DNA of 14,735 nt from Myxococcales bacterium (GTDB lineage: Bacteria; Myxococcota; Polyangia; Fen-1088), in NCBI GenBank assembly GCA_003155465.1, contig PMCR01000445.1, positions 595-15,329 on the forward strand. Direction: 5' to 3'. The notes beneath the pieces are model-generated. The model was given only the letters and a program-made list of their open reading frames with translations. It had not been told where the DNA came from and ran no database searches. Below, one piece after another: positions 7,614 to 14,735 of this stretch. Position 1 is the stretch's first letter. The number at the start of each line of letters is the position of its first letter. A program made the position numbers and the translations under genes.

Positions 7614-8893
7614 AGCACTCCCTGATGTGGTCGGCGTGCGTTGCATGCATTCTTGCCTGGGACAGCGGCGTTGGCGCGGAGCAGGCACGAGGGGTCAAGC
7701 TGAACTTCGGCGGCTTTATCGAAGGGGTGCTCAACAAGAACCCGGATCGTGCCGCCCAATTGAGCCGAGAACCAGGGCCCCGCGCAGCCGTGGTGGCAGC
7801 CGGGAAGCTGCCAGACCCGCGCCTGGCGTTGGCCGCAGATTCGGTGGCGGTAGCCCAACGGGACGCGCCGCTTTCTCTCTCGATCGGCATTGAACAGGAT
7901 ATCGAACTTGGGGGAAAGCGCGGTGCGCGCATCGGGTCGGCGCAGGCCGACCATGGGCTGATTGTGGCCGAGAGCGGGTCATATACGGCAGACCTGTTAA
8001 AGGAAGCGGCCGATGCATGGGTTGAGGCGCTGGGTGCACACCAGCAACTCGCCCGCAAGGAACAGGCCCTCGCCAGTCTTGAGAGGGTCAATGCGATCAA
8101 CAAAGAACGCGTGCGCGCGGGAGATGTGGGAGAAATCGAGGTTGCGCAATCCGGGATTGAGGTGGAACGATTCCGCGGCGAGATCGCCAAAGCGCGGGCA
8201 GCCGTCAAAGACGCTGATCTCCGCCTTCTGGCTCTTGCGGGGATGAATGATGGCGAAACCGACGGTGTCGTGCTGGAAGGAAGTCTGGTCATCGAGGCCC
8301 AAACTGCGACTGTCGACGAACTGCTGAGCGCCGCGCGAGCCAACAATCTGGCACTGAGGTCGGCGCGATTGGCAGTGGCCTCGACCGAGAAGCGGGTCGA
8401 CCTTGTCCGCGCTGACCGGTGGCCGAATCTGACGATTGGCGTCGGGTGGCTGCATAGCACAGCCGGGAAGGGTGGATTCGAAGTGCCGCCTCTGGACGCG
8501 CTCAGGCTGGTTACGTCGATTCCATTGCCGTTCTCGATGCTCAACCAAGGGGTGGTCGACCAAGCTCTCGCTGAACAACTGCACGCCCGCAGGCTTGTCG
8601 AGGCGGCTGAGCACGCACTGGACAGCAGGGTTCGGCGCGCGGTCGAGCAGTACAACGCCGCCACCAAACGCCTTGCCTTGTTCAACGGGCCAATCGTGGA
8701 GAGTGCAGAAAAGGTTCGCAACGCTAAACTGTACAGTTACCAGCGGGGAGAGGTCAGCTTGCTTGAGGAACTTCACGCCGAGCGGACTCTCAACGAAGTC
8801 TATCTGGAGCAGATAGAGGCACAACAGGATCATGCCAAGGCATTAATCGAGATCCAGCATCTGACGGGCTTGCCAAAGCGGCTGCCTTTGTAG
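7610..8893 (+). CDS. CzcC/TolC-family outer-membrane efflux channel
   Basis: This 427-residue protein is the outer-membrane exit duct of the tripartite exporter. The start overlaps the pump stop (ATGA at 7610-7613), so translation is probably coupled. A signal peptide covers about residues 1-23 (MKHSLMWSACVACILAW..., cleavage near GVGA). The mature protein shows the two-fold TolC pattern. The first repeat includes GKLPDPRLAL and the strand region LSLSIGIEQDIELGGKR, followed by a long coiled helix pair of about 100 residues. The second includes WPNLTIGVGW and VTSIPLPFSMLNQG, followed by another long helix pair ending in EIQHLTGLP. Motifs of the type LPDPxL and RWPNLTxGVGW are characteristic of the CzcC branch. 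Length is normal and nothing appears truncated. Confidence 0.92.
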   Translation: MKHSLMWSACVACILAWDSGVGAEQARGVKLNFGGFIEGVLNKNPDRAAQLSREPGPRAAVVAAGKLPDPRLALAADSVAVAQRDAPLSLSIGIEQDIELGGKRGARIGSAQADHGLIVAESGSYTADLLKEAADAWVEALGAHQQLARKEQALASLERVNAINKERVRAGDVGEIEVAQSGIEVERFRGEIAKARAAVKDADLRLLALAGMNDGETDGVVLEGSLVIEAQTATVDELLSAARANNLALRSARLAVASTEKRVDLVRADRWPNLTIGVGWLHSTAGKGGFEVPPLDALRLVTSIPLPFSMLNQGVVDQALAEQLHARRLVEAAEHALDSRVRRAVEQYNAATKRLALFNGPIVESAEKVRNAKLYSYQRGEVSLLEELHAERTLNEVYLEQIEAQQDHAKALIEIQHLTGLPKRLPL

Positions 8894-8946
8894 CGCATGC
8901 GCCCTGACATTCTCTTCGAAACGCAACAGGCCCACAACCCTTTCAA

Positions 8947-8969
8947 ATGACTAGGGGTCAGCCCGTCAT
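8947..8969. terminator. Possible bidirectional hairpin downstream of the efflux channel gene
   Basis: ATGAC (8947-8951) pairs with GTCAT (8965-8969), and GGG (8954-8956) pairs with CCC (8962-8964), giving an 8-bp stem with a 2-base bulge and a 5-base loop. It lies 53 bases past the channel stop and between converging genes. There is no proper U-run on the plus strand, only TTTT further on, so termination is uncertain. Confidence 0.3.
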
Positions 8970-9004
8970 GGCATAGACCAGAATTTTGAGCAGTCAGGCT
9001 ACAA

Positions 9005-9166
9005 TCAACCCCCGCATGTGGGGTTCCGCATCGCGCCCAACATGGATCCTCTGTTGGCTCTCACGTAGACTCGCTGCAAGTCGCACGAGGGGGCCGGCAG
9101 CCGGCTCGTCCCAGCCCGACCCACGTTGGAATGCTCGATAAGCAGGGAATCCGTCGCGTCCATCAT
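9005..9166 (-). CDS. 53-codon ORF overlapping the sigma-factor stop (ATGA); unknown or remnant
   Basis: The ATG at 9166 overlaps the sigma factor's TGA (ATGA), the arrangement typical of a translationally coupled sigma/anti-sigma pair. The product starts MMDATDSLLIEHSNVGRAG and ends RNPTCGG. It has no membrane segment, no zinc-binding HxxxCxxC motif and no similarity I recognise. It stops at 9005, inside or next to a small inverted repeat (AACCCC at 9007-9012 with GGGGTT at 9020-9025). It could be a short regulator, the remnant of a lost anti-sigma or FecR-type gene, or a chance ORF. Confidence 0.25.
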   Translation of the reverse strand: MMDATDSLLIEHSNVGRAGTSRLPAPSCDLQRVYVRANRGSMLGAMRNPTCGG

Positions 9167-9843
9167 TGCCTGCCCGCGCAGAGACGAGGTCGCCTCCGTG
9201 TGCCCAGGCCCGCCGGTGTTTGACCTTCCTCCTTGGAAACGGATTTTTGGATGAAAGCCAAGGCCTGGTTCAGGTACCGCTTCACCGTGGCCAGCGAAAT
9301 GCCAAGGCCCAATGCGATCTCCTTCAACTTCATGTCTTCGACATATCGGAGAATCAACACAACCCTGTGCCTGTCGCGCATTCCGTCGAGAATTCGCTGC
9401 ACGCACAACATGGTTTCGCGGACCTCGAAGTCAGCCGGTGACGACGTTGAGGGGGTCGGGAGAGCTGGTTTTTGCTCGATGATCCGGCGGCGACAGGCGA
9501 ACCGGCTGACCTCCTCACTCACCACGCGAACCGCAACGGAATACACGAAGCTGCGAATGGCCGATGCTTTTCCCAGGGTGTGCAGCATGCGAAAAACCCG
9601 CAGGAAGACCTCTTGGGTCAAATCGTCGGGGTCATGGCGCGGGCCGAGCGCTCGGGAGAAGAGGCGATACACCATGGGCGCGAATCGCAACCAAATCTCG
9701 CGCTGTGCCCAAACCTGGCCTGCGAGCGCGGCGCGAGCCAAGAGGGCGTCGTCGGCATCTGCACCCAGGAGTTCCTTGCGTCCAGCCTCAGCCACCGGCA
9801 CCAAGCCCTGGTCGGCTAGGGCGGCGACGTGCTCAGCGCTCAT
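9163..9843 (-). CDS. ECF-type sigma-70 family RNA polymerase sigma factor
   Basis: This is a 226-residue protein. Region 2 spans about residues 45-115 (LRFAPMVYRLFSRALG, then DPDDLTQEVFLRVFR, the helix that binds core polymerase and the -10 element, then SAIRSFVYSVAVRVVSEEV). A short variable linker follows (about 120-143, Pro/Ser-rich). Region 4 spans about 145-200 (LRYVEDMKLKEIALGLGISLATVKRYL), a helix-turn-helix that reads the -35 element. There is no region 1 or region 3, as expected for group 4 (ECF) factors. An N-terminal extension of about 35 residues and a basic tail (GTRRRPRLCAGRQ) are longer than usual. No full-length anti-sigma gene lies downstream, only a 53-codon ORF overlapping the stop. 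It is divergent from the porin gene across about 180 bp, which makes the porin a candidate target. No clear Shine-Dalgarno precedes the ATG. Confidence 0.9.
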   Translation of the reverse strand: MSAEHVAALADQGLVPVAEAGRKELLGADADDALLARAALAGQVWAQREIWLRFAPMVYRLFSRALGPRHDPDDLTQEVFLRVFRMLHTLGKASAIRSFVYSVAVRVVSEEVSRFACRRRIIEQKPALPTPSTSSPADFEVRETMLCVQRILDGMRDRHRVVLILRYVEDMKLKEIALGLGISLATVKRYLNQALAFIQKSVSKEEGQTPAGLGTRRRPRLCAGRQ

Positions 9844-10020
9844 GGAACACCGCGTTTAGCCGCCGCCACGACGATGGCGAGAAGGGCGTCTTTGCTGTGT
9901 TCGGGCAACTCCACAGTTACTAAGGGGCAGCGACTCAGCAGAGCGGGTCATTGGGGCGGCCTGACTTTGGCAAGAAGGCAGGGCTCGCTTCTCAGTTGAG
10001 TCGTGATAGACGCAGGGGCC

Positions 10021-11433
10021 GTGTTCGTGCGCAGACGCGTCCCACGCTCCACCAACGTCGCGCTTGCCATCCTGGCGGGCGCGGCGTGTCTGGCAGGGCG
10101 AGCCCGGGCCGAGCCGCGTGCCCCGGACGTCAAGCCCGAGGCACCCTCCGCAGTCGAGGCTGACCAGCGTCCCGCATGGTTGGCGCGGGCGCTACGCCCC
10201 GAAGACTGGAACGCTAACTTCCAGACAACCTATGTCTGGCAGATGCACCCGGGCTTCGCGGCCTCATACGACGGCGCCCACAGCTTGAAGTCGCAGCGCG
10301 AGACCGGCTATACGCTCACCGCAACGCTGTTCCTGGGCTACCGGCCCTGGCGCGGCGCTGAGTTGTTCTTCAACCCGGAGATGATCCAGAGCGTTTCTCT
10401 GTCCGACCTGCACGGCCTTGGCGGTCTCAGCAACGGGGAGAATCAGAAAACCGGTGGCCCAACTGCACGCCTGTACAGCGCGCGGGCCTTTCTTCGCCAG
10501 ACCATCCGCCTGGGCGGGGACGAGGCGCCCGTCGAAGCGGGGGCGAATCAGTTTGGTGGGCAGGTATCTTCCCGTCGTTTGGTCGTGACCGTGGGGAAGA
10601 TGGCGCTCATCGATATCTTCGACAACAACGCCTTGGCGCACGATCCGCGCATCCAGTTCTTGAACTGGGCACTGATGGCTGGCGGTGCGTCGGACTACGC
10701 CGCTGATGCGCGCGGCTACACCGTGGGTTTCGCGGTCGAATACTATCGCGACGCCTGGGCCTTTCGCTTCGGTCACTTCGCGCAGCCCAAGCAATCCAAC
10801 GGGCTCGCCCTTGATTACCGCCTATGGGCTCACTTCGGCGAGAATCTCGAAGTCGAGCACCGACACGCCCTTTGGGGACTCACCGGGAGCGTGCGCCTGC
10901 TGACCTTCCTCAACTACGCCAGGATGGGCAGCTTCTCCGACGCGCTCGCCCGCGGCGCACTCACAGGCAAACCAGATATCGCCAGCGTGCGACGATCTCA
11001 AGCAAAGCTCGGTGTTGGGGTTGGCTTTGACCAGAGCCTCACCCGCGACTTAGGCCTCTTCGGCCGCTATAGCTGGAACGACGGTCGCACCGAAACCTAT
11101 GCTTTCGCCGAGATGGATCAGTCGCTGACCATGGGCCTGGCTATGCGCGGGCGGCTGTGGTTTCGTCCGCGTGACACCATCGCCTTTGCGTCGGTGCAGA
11201 ACGGCCTCTCGGATTCGCACCGCGCCTACCTGACGGCGGGTGGCCTGGGGAATTTTCTCGGCGACGGGCAGCTCAACTACCGGCCCGAGCAGGTGTTCGA
11301 GGCATACTATTCGTTCGGCGCGTTTACCGGAATGTGGCTGACCATCGACGGCCAATACGTCCTGAATCCAGGCTACAACGCCGATCGGGGGCCGGTGAAG
11401 TTCGTGGCGATCCGGCTTCACTTCGAGCACTAA
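10021..11433 (+). CDS. OprB-family (carbohydrate-selective) outer-membrane porin
   Basis: This is a 470-residue protein. The GTG at 10021 is preferred over the in-frame GTG at 10003. It has a purine-rich AGGGG a few bases upstream and yields a clean signal peptide (basic start RRRVPRSTN, then VALAILAGAACLAGRARA, cleavage before EP). The mature part opens with a short Pro/Ala/Glu stretch, then WNANFQTTYVWQMHPGF. Beta-strand pairs follow, including GYRPWRGAELFFNPEM, LVVTVGKMALIDIFDNN, YRLWAHFGENLEVEHRH and LGLFGRYSWNDGRTETYAF. It ends VKFVAIRLHFEH, with alternating residues as in barrel proteins, though the last residue is His rather than the usual aromatic. This pattern matches OprB-type porins, which let sugars or other small solutes diffuse through the outer membrane. 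The actual solute is unknown. It stands alone and diverges from the ECF sigma gene. Confidence 0.85.
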   Translation: MFVRRRVPRSTNVALAILAGAACLAGRARAEPRAPDVKPEAPSAVEADQRPAWLARALRPEDWNANFQTTYVWQMHPGFAASYDGAHSLKSQRETGYTLTATLFLGYRPWRGAELFFNPEMIQSVSLSDLHGLGGLSNGENQKTGGPTARLYSARAFLRQTIRLGGDEAPVEAGANQFGGQVSSRRLVVTVGKMALIDIFDNNALAHDPRIQFLNWALMAGGASDYAADARGYTVGFAVEYYRDAWAFRFGHFAQPKQSNGLALDYRLWAHFGENLEVEHRHALWGLTGSVRLLTFLNYARMGSFSDALARGALTGKPDIASVRRSQAKLGVGVGFDQSLTRDLGLFGRYSWNDGRTETYAFAEMDQSLTMGLAMRGRLWFRPRDTIAFASVQNGLSDSHRAYLTAGGLGNFLGDGQLNYRPEQVFEAYYSFGAFTGMWLTIDGQYVLNPGYNADRGPVKFVAIRLHFEH

Positions 11434-11555
11434 CTTCATACCCTCAAGTGGTGCGGCGTTGTCGGTGTCGCCGCTTGCGTGGTCCCACGTCGCGCTGCTC
11501 ACCCTGGTCGAAGAGCACAAACGAAGGGTCTGTGTTCCCATCAAGATAGTCAAAA

Positions 11556-11584
11556 TTGGCGCGATTGCTCGGCCAGTGTTAACT
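11556..11584 (+). promoter_or_regulatory. Weak sigma-70-like promoter candidate
   Basis: TTGGCG at 11556-11561 and TTAACT at 11579-11584 are separated by 17 bases. The matches to consensus are only partial (4/6 and 3/6). The putative transcript would begin almost at the GTG start at 11593, so it would be nearly leaderless. No Shine-Dalgarno is visible there. This is tentative. Confidence 0.2.
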
Positions 11585-11592
11585 AGATCAAA

Positions 11593-11961
11593 GTGTTTCG
11601 CCTGTTGAAGTTCGCCTTGTTCATGGCCCTCCTTGGCGCAGGGGTCTATTATGGCATGACCGTGAAACTGGGTGAGCGAACCTTCTTTCAGCATGTCCGC
11701 GCCATCTGGGAGACCAAGGAGTCGCAGCAGCTCCGGCGGGGGACCAAACAGAAGGTCGGCGGTCTGGTGGACGAAGCGACCGATCAGGTGGTCAAGGGCG
11801 TAGCCAGGAATGCCCCTGGCAAGGTGCTCATGCGCGGAGACGGCGCGGACGTCGAAACCGGAGCGGTTCCGGCGCAACCCCCGCAGGAGAAACTGTCGCC
11901 CCAGGATCGCAAGGCTCTGCGCAACATCATCGGGCAGGGTCGCGTCAAGCCGAGTGAGTAA
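11593..11961 (+). CDS. Small single-pass membrane protein of unknown function upstream of cyaY
   Basis: This is a 122-residue protein starting at GTG 11593. Residues about 3-22 (RLLKFALFMALLGAGVYYGM) form one N-terminal membrane helix preceded by few charges. The rest is soluble, mostly helical and charged: KLGERTFFQHVRAIWETKESQQLRRGTK, then VDEATDQVVKGVAR, and a Pro-rich stretch before LSPQDRKALRNIIGQ. I recognise no family. The reading frame looks real: the membrane helix is well placed, composition is protein-like and the codon pattern is GC-rich. The cyaY start is 38 bases past its stop on the same strand, so the two are probably co-transcribed. An in-frame ATG ten codons in would remove half the helix and is less likely. 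Function is unknown. Confidence 0.6.
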   Translation: MFRLLKFALFMALLGAGVYYGMTVKLGERTFFQHVRAIWETKESQQLRRGTKQKVGGLVDEATDQVVKGVARNAPGKVLMRGDGADVETGAVPAQPPQEKLSPQDRKALRNIIGQGRVKPSE

Positions 11962-11999
11962 AGAGGCCGTCGGTCGTAGGTTGTAGACTGCCGCTGGCC

Positions 12000-12326
12000 A
12001 TGGAAGAAAAGCTGTACCGACAACTGGTCGACGATACCTTTCGCCGCATCGATGCCGCGTTTGAGAACGTCGATCCCGACTTGGCAGAGTCCACGTTTTC
12101 GCAGGGAACGCTGATCATCGTGTTTCGTGAGAAGCAGGAGCTGATCCTTTCGCCGCAGGCGCCGACGCGCCAAATCTGGGCTGCGTTTCGCGATCGCGCC
12201 TGGCACTTTGGACTGCGCGCCGAGGGTGACGGCTGGGTCGACGATCGGGGCCAGGGGATCGATCTCTTTGCCCTGATCGCGGATCTGGCCCGCACGACCG
12301 CGGGCGTGACGGTGAGCATTAGGTAG
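12000..12326 (+). CDS. cyaY: Frataxin homologue CyaY (iron-binding Fe-S cluster assembly protein)
   Basis: At 108 residues it has the usual CyaY length. CyaY binds iron and modulates the cysteine desulfurase/scaffold complex in Fe-S cluster assembly in the cytoplasm. The first helix carries the acidic ridge used for iron binding (Asp11, Asp12, Asp18, Glu22, Asp25, Asp27, Glu30). The beta-sheet follows with GTLIIVFREKQELILSPQAP, then the conserved RQIWAAF (57-63) and HFGLRAEGDGWVDDRG (69-84). The closing helix reads IDLFALIADLART. These match the CyaY core pattern of QIWLA followed by HF and a W-DR segment. It follows the small membrane protein gene by 38 bases and converges on the OmpA-like gene. 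No isc or suf genes are in the window. Confidence 0.88.
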   Translation: MEEKLYRQLVDDTFRRIDAAFENVDPDLAESTFSQGTLIIVFREKQELILSPQAPTRQIWAAFRDRAWHFGLRAEGDGWVDDRGQGIDLFALIADLARTTAGVTVSIR

Positions 12327-12342
12327 CGTCGCGGGCCGACGC
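12326..12342. terminator. Hairpin between convergent cyaY and ompA-like stop codons
   Basis: GCGTCG (12326-12331) and CGACGC (12337-12342) form a perfect 6-bp stem with a 5-base loop. The hairpin exactly fills the gap between the cyaY TAG (ending 12326) and the opposing TAG (12343-12345). TATTTGA follows on the plus strand, a short and imperfect T-rich tail. It probably acts as a shared bidirectional terminator. Confidence 0.45.
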
Positions 12343-13398
12343 CTATTTGATGAGTTTCCAGACCGGCTGGAATTCCGTCGCCTTGAGAGTCGGATCCTCT
12401 ACCGAGAGGATGTAGTCCACCCGGCGGTTGCGGGGCTCGTCGGTGTTGTCGGGCGTGGCCACCAGCAGCGCGAATTCGCCGTAGCCTTCATAGGCGATGG
12501 GGATGCGCAAGCCGTTCTTGCGAAACCAGCCGGCGATGGCCTGGGCGCGCTTGCGGGACAGGTTCAGGTTGTAGGCTGCGGCCCCGACGGTGTCGGTATG
12601 GCCGGCAATGTAGAGCTTGATCGGGCCGAGATCCTTGTGTTTGGCCAACGCGTCGGCGATCTTGCCCAGGCTCGCCTGCAGCTTCGGCACTTCGGCGCGG
12701 TCAATGCTGGATGAATCGGTCGCGAAGTTGACCTCTTCGTGCGGGATGTAGACCGACCAGGGGAAAAGCGCGAAGCTTTTGAACGCGCCACTGGCATCCG
12801 TGACCTTGAGGTCCACCCGCCCCACCTCGGTGCCCTTGGCCAGGGGTTTCCAAGTGACGAAGAGGGGAACCGCGGGATCGTGGTCGGCAAACTCCTGCTC
12901 GTGCTCGAGCAAGGGATCGCCGCCCGACGCGCCGAGAATTCGCAGCTCGACTTTGCCGTCCGGGCTGGAGATCTGGATGGGCATGCGGCCCGCGGCCAGG
13001 TCCACCTTGGTCTTGTCGACGATCACCGTCAACTGGCCGCCCACCAGAGTATCGAAGTAGACTTGGCTGTCCTGGGGCGCGCCATCGACGACGCAGGTGA
13101 CGCGGCCACTGTAGTGGTGCTTGCCGGGTTTCCCGTCGAGCAGCACCTCGCGCATCTCGCCCACCACCATGGCGCCCAGGTTCTGGCCCACGTTCTTGCC
13201 ATCTTCCCGGTTCAACATGACTTCTACGCGATCAAGCTCCTGCAGGGCCGTGATCTCCAGCTTGGGCTTCTGGCCCAGTCCGACCGTTGTGACCATGCGG
13301 ACCTGAATGGCGTCGGCCCTTGCGGCAAGGGGAAAGCTGCCCAGCAGCAGAAGAACAACCGGGGCCAGGAGGCGTTGGCTAGGAGCGGCAGAGTACAT
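12343..13398 (-). CDS. OmpA-domain envelope protein with peptidoglycan-binding C-terminus
   Basis: The protein has 351 residues from the ATG at 13398; a GTG at 13404 would add two. The ATG has a GAG five bases upstream. Residues 1-28 are a signal peptide (LLAPVVLLLLGSFPLAARA). Residues about 29-215 are a beta-rich region without a recognised family, holding one Cys (TCVVDG). The C-terminal OmpA domain spans about 221-331. It opens with VNFATDSSSID, contains YIAGHTDTVGAAAYNLNLS with Asp269, and Arg284 fifteen residues later, the pair that binds diaminopimelate in OmpA domains. It closes with DEPRNRRVDYIL. The protein should anchor the envelope to peptidoglycan. There is no N-terminal beta-barrel of the E. 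coli OmpA type, so it is more likely periplasmic. It converges on cyaY and diverges from the msr gene by about 150 bp. Confidence 0.88.
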   Translation of the reverse strand: MYSAAPSQRLLAPVVLLLLGSFPLAARADAIQVRMVTTVGLGQKPKLEITALQELDRVEVMLNREDGKNVGQNLGAMVVGEMREVLLDGKPGKHHYSGRVTCVVDGAPQDSQVYFDTLVGGQLTVIVDKTKVDLAAGRMPIQISSPDGKVELRILGASGGDPLLEHEQEFADHDPAVPLFVTWKPLAKGTEVGRVDLKVTDASGAFKSFALFPWSVYIPHEEVNFATDSSSIDRAEVPKLQASLGKIADALAKHKDLGPIKLYIAGHTDTVGAAAYNLNLSRKRAQAIAGWFRKNGLRIPIAYEGYGEFALLVATPDNTDEPRNRRVDYILSVEDPTLKATEFQPVWKLIK

Positions 13399-13551
13399 GG
13401 GCACTCATGCTACCGCGAAAACCCGTGGGACGACCCAGGAAGAAGACTGGTGGCCGGCACGTGACCCGCAAACCGTGCGCGAGACAGGGAACTCGGCCAG
13501 CCCGGTCGAGTGCGACCAAGCCTCGGTGGCAGGCATCTCAATAGCAGGACG

Positions 13552-14643
13552 ATGTTGCGAACCACAAAGATACGGCTGATTGGTCTGGCGCTGGTGCTGC
13601 TGGGCGGCGGCGGCGCACTTTGGTTCACGGCATCGACCGGGGCAAACACAATGGCCAAGGCTGACGAAAGCGGAAAAGCGAAGAACAGCGAGCTGCGCAA
13701 GAGCCTCTCGCCCATGCAGTTTCACGTCACGCAAGAGTGTGGGACCGAGCCTGCGTTCGAAAACCAGTATTGGAACAACCACGACGACGGCATCTACGTC
13801 GATGTGGTTTCAGGCGAGCCGCTCTTCTCGTCGAGCGACAAGTACGATTCAGGCACGGGCTGGCCCAGCTTCACGCGGCCGCTTGAACCAAAGAACGTGG
13901 TGAGCAAGACCGACGACTCTCTGGGCATGTCGCGGGTGGAAGTCCGCTCGCGCCACGCTGACGCGCATCTTGGGCATGTCTTCGACGATGGGCCCGCACC
14001 CACGGGCCAGCGGTACTGCATGAACTCGGCGGCCATGCGCTTCATCCCAGTGGATCGTCTGGAGGAGCAGGGGTACGGCAAGTACCTGCCCCGGTTTGGG
14101 CGCAAACCGAGCCAGACGGCCGCGACGGATGACAAGCCGCTGCCGGCGGCTCAGGCCAAGACGGAAGTGGCCACCCTTGCGGGCGGCTGCTTCTGGGGTG
14201 TGCAGGAGCTGATTCGCAAGCTCCCTGGAGTCATCGAAAGCACGGTGGGCTACACCGGCGGGACACTGGCCAACCCTCGCTACGAGGACGTTCACATCGG
14301 ACGGACCGGACACGCGGAGGCGGTGCAAATTGTCTTCGATCCGCGGCAGATCTCCTATGAGAGCATTCTGCGCACCTTCTTCCGCCTGCACGATCCGACC
14401 ACGCTCAATCGCCAAGGGAACGACGTGGGCACGCAGTACCGCTCCGCCATCTTCTTCCACGACGAGGAACAACGGCGGGTCGCCGAGCGTGTGAAGGCCG
14501 AGGTGGACAAGTCGGGCAAGTGGCCGGCCAAGGTGGTCACGCAGATCGTGCCCGCCGGGGCATTCTATCCCGCCGAGAGCGACCACCAGGACTATCTGCA
14601 GAAGCACCCCGACGGCTACACCTGCCACTACCTGCGGGACTGA
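13552..14643 (+). CDS. msrAB: Membrane-anchored MsrB-MsrA fusion (peptide methionine sulfoxide reductase)
   Basis: This 363-residue bifunctional enzyme reduces both stereoisomers of methionine sulfoxide in proteins. Residues about 6-25 ([20 protein letters not shown]) form an N-terminal signal or anchor, which places the catalytic domains in the periplasm. The MsrB domain spans about 46-182: [30 protein letters not shown] and RYCMNSAAM with catalytic Cys156. The paired CxxC zinc sites of many MsrB proteins are absent, as in the zinc-free subgroup; Cys63 is a possible resolving residue. A linker of about 25 residues leads to the MsrA domain (about 205-363), with GGCFWG (catalytic Cys213), GYTGG, GHAEAV and ESDHQDYL. 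The ATG at 13552 has AGGA very close upstream; an in-frame GTG at 13510 would add 14 residues. MsrB-MsrA order is the reverse of the MsrA-MsrB order in Neisseria-type PilB fusions. Confidence 0.93.
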   Translation: MLRTTKIRLIGLALVLLGGGGALWFTASTGANTMAKADESGKAKNSELRKSLSPMQFHVTQECGTEPAFENQYWNNHDDGIYVDVVSGEPLFSSSDKYDSGTGWPSFTRPLEPKNVVSKTDDSLGMSRVEVRSRHADAHLGHVFDDGPAPTGQRYCMNSAAMRFIPVDRLEEQGYGKYLPRFGRKPSQTAATDDKPLPAAQAKTEVATLAGGCFWGVQELIRKLPGVIESTVGYTGGTLANPRYEDVHIGRTGHAEAVQIVFDPRQISYESILRTFFRLHDPTTLNRQGNDVGTQYRSAIFFHDEEQRRVAERVKAEVDKSGKWPAKVVTQIVPAGAFYPAESDHQDYLQKHPDGYTCHYLRD

Positions 14644-14645
14644 TC

Positions 14646-14735
14646 TTAGTATCGCAGCAGGTCCCGCCAGAAGCCGGCGAGCCGCCACATCTCCCTCAGA
14701 GCGGCGCCACGATTGGCCTCGGCGTGGGTGATGAG
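14646..14735 (-). CDS. C-terminal 29 codons of an unidentified gene, cut by the right edge
   Basis: A reading frame enters from the right edge and ends at TAA (14646-14648), two bases past the msr stop. The fragment LITHAEANRGAALREMWRLA followed by GFWRDLLRY looks like a helical protein end. It is too short to identify. Tight convergence with the msr gene fits a compact genome, but a 29-codon open frame can occur by chance in GC-rich DNA. Confidence 0.4.
   Translation of the reverse strand, partial: LITHAEANRGAALREMWRLAGFWRDLLRY

Noticed and set aside
7366..8721. 451-codon minus-strand ORF across the pump/channel junction
   Set aside because: It is antisense to the channel gene, with a Ser/Arg/Ala-rich translation and no domain.
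9844..9890. GGAAC as a possible ECF -35 element upstream of the porin
   Set aside because: The nearest CGAC or CGTC elements are 20 or 38 bases away, outside normal ECF spacing.
11050..11877. 275-codon minus-strand ORF across the porin end and the small membrane protein gene
   Set aside because: It overlaps two better plus-strand genes, and its translation shows no family features.
12739..13464. 241-codon plus-strand ORF under the OmpA-domain gene
   Set aside because: It is antisense to a gene with a clear OmpA domain; the translation lacks domains or a signal peptide.
14635..14666. CGGGAC/GTCCCG inverted repeat across the msr stop
   Set aside because: The loop is 20 bases and the arms lie in coding sequence of converging genes. 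With no T-run, the evidence for a terminator is too weak.
13849..14688. 279-codon minus-strand ORF under the msr gene
   Set aside because: It is antisense to a clear MsrB-MsrA protein, with no recognisable motif.

Overview
The window reads as high-GC chromosomal DNA from a Gram-negative bacterium, most likely a myxobacterium-like member of Myxococcota (Polyangiales type). The evidence is indirect: a secreted enzyme with a very long Gly/Ser/Thr/Ala linker rich in GG repeats, an ECF-type sigma factor, several outer-membrane beta-barrels and lipoprotein-like leaders, and mostly single genes in both orientations. No rRNA, tRNA, CRISPR array, insertion sequence or phage gene was seen.

Layout. (1) 1-1577, minus: the 5' part of a probable secreted GH105/GH88-like unsaturated glycuronyl hydrolase, cut by the left edge. 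(2) 1785-2621, minus: a 278-residue probable outer-membrane beta-barrel of unknown function. Across 169 bp it diverges from (3) a plus-strand heavy-metal efflux locus at 2791-8893. That locus holds a small secreted or anchored protein with an HRHxxCxxH motif, a CzcB/CusB-type periplasmic adaptor, a CzcA/CusA-type RND pump and a CzcC/TolC-type outer-membrane channel. The adaptor, pump and channel genes are joined by ATGA stop/start overlaps. (4) 9163-9843, minus: an ECF-like sigma factor whose stop overlaps the start of a 53-codon ORF. (5) 10021-11433, plus: an OprB-type porin, divergent from the sigma factor. (6) 11593-12326, plus: a small membrane protein followed by a frataxin homologue (CyaY). 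(7) 12343-13398, minus: an OmpA-domain envelope protein, convergent with cyaY, with a hairpin filling the gap between the two stop codons. (8) 13552-14643, plus: a membrane-anchored MsrB-MsrA fusion. (9) 14646-14735, minus: the last 29 codons of an unidentified gene.

How the genes work together. The efflux genes form a complete three-part export machine (inner-membrane pump, periplasmic adaptor, outer-membrane channel) for a metal that the sequence does not identify. The HRHxxCxxH protein and the divergent barrel are plausible accessories. The most unusual point is in the pump: the second Asp of the transmembrane DFGxxVDG motif of HME-RND pumps is Asn (N399). CyaY (iron handling) and MsrBA (repair of oxidised methionine) are metal- or oxidative-stress functions nearby, but they are separate transcription units and nothing in the sequence links their control to the efflux genes.

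I see no clearly new multi-gene system. The best leads are the efflux locus with its unusual accessory genes and altered pump motif, and the sigma-factor/53-codon ORF overlap.
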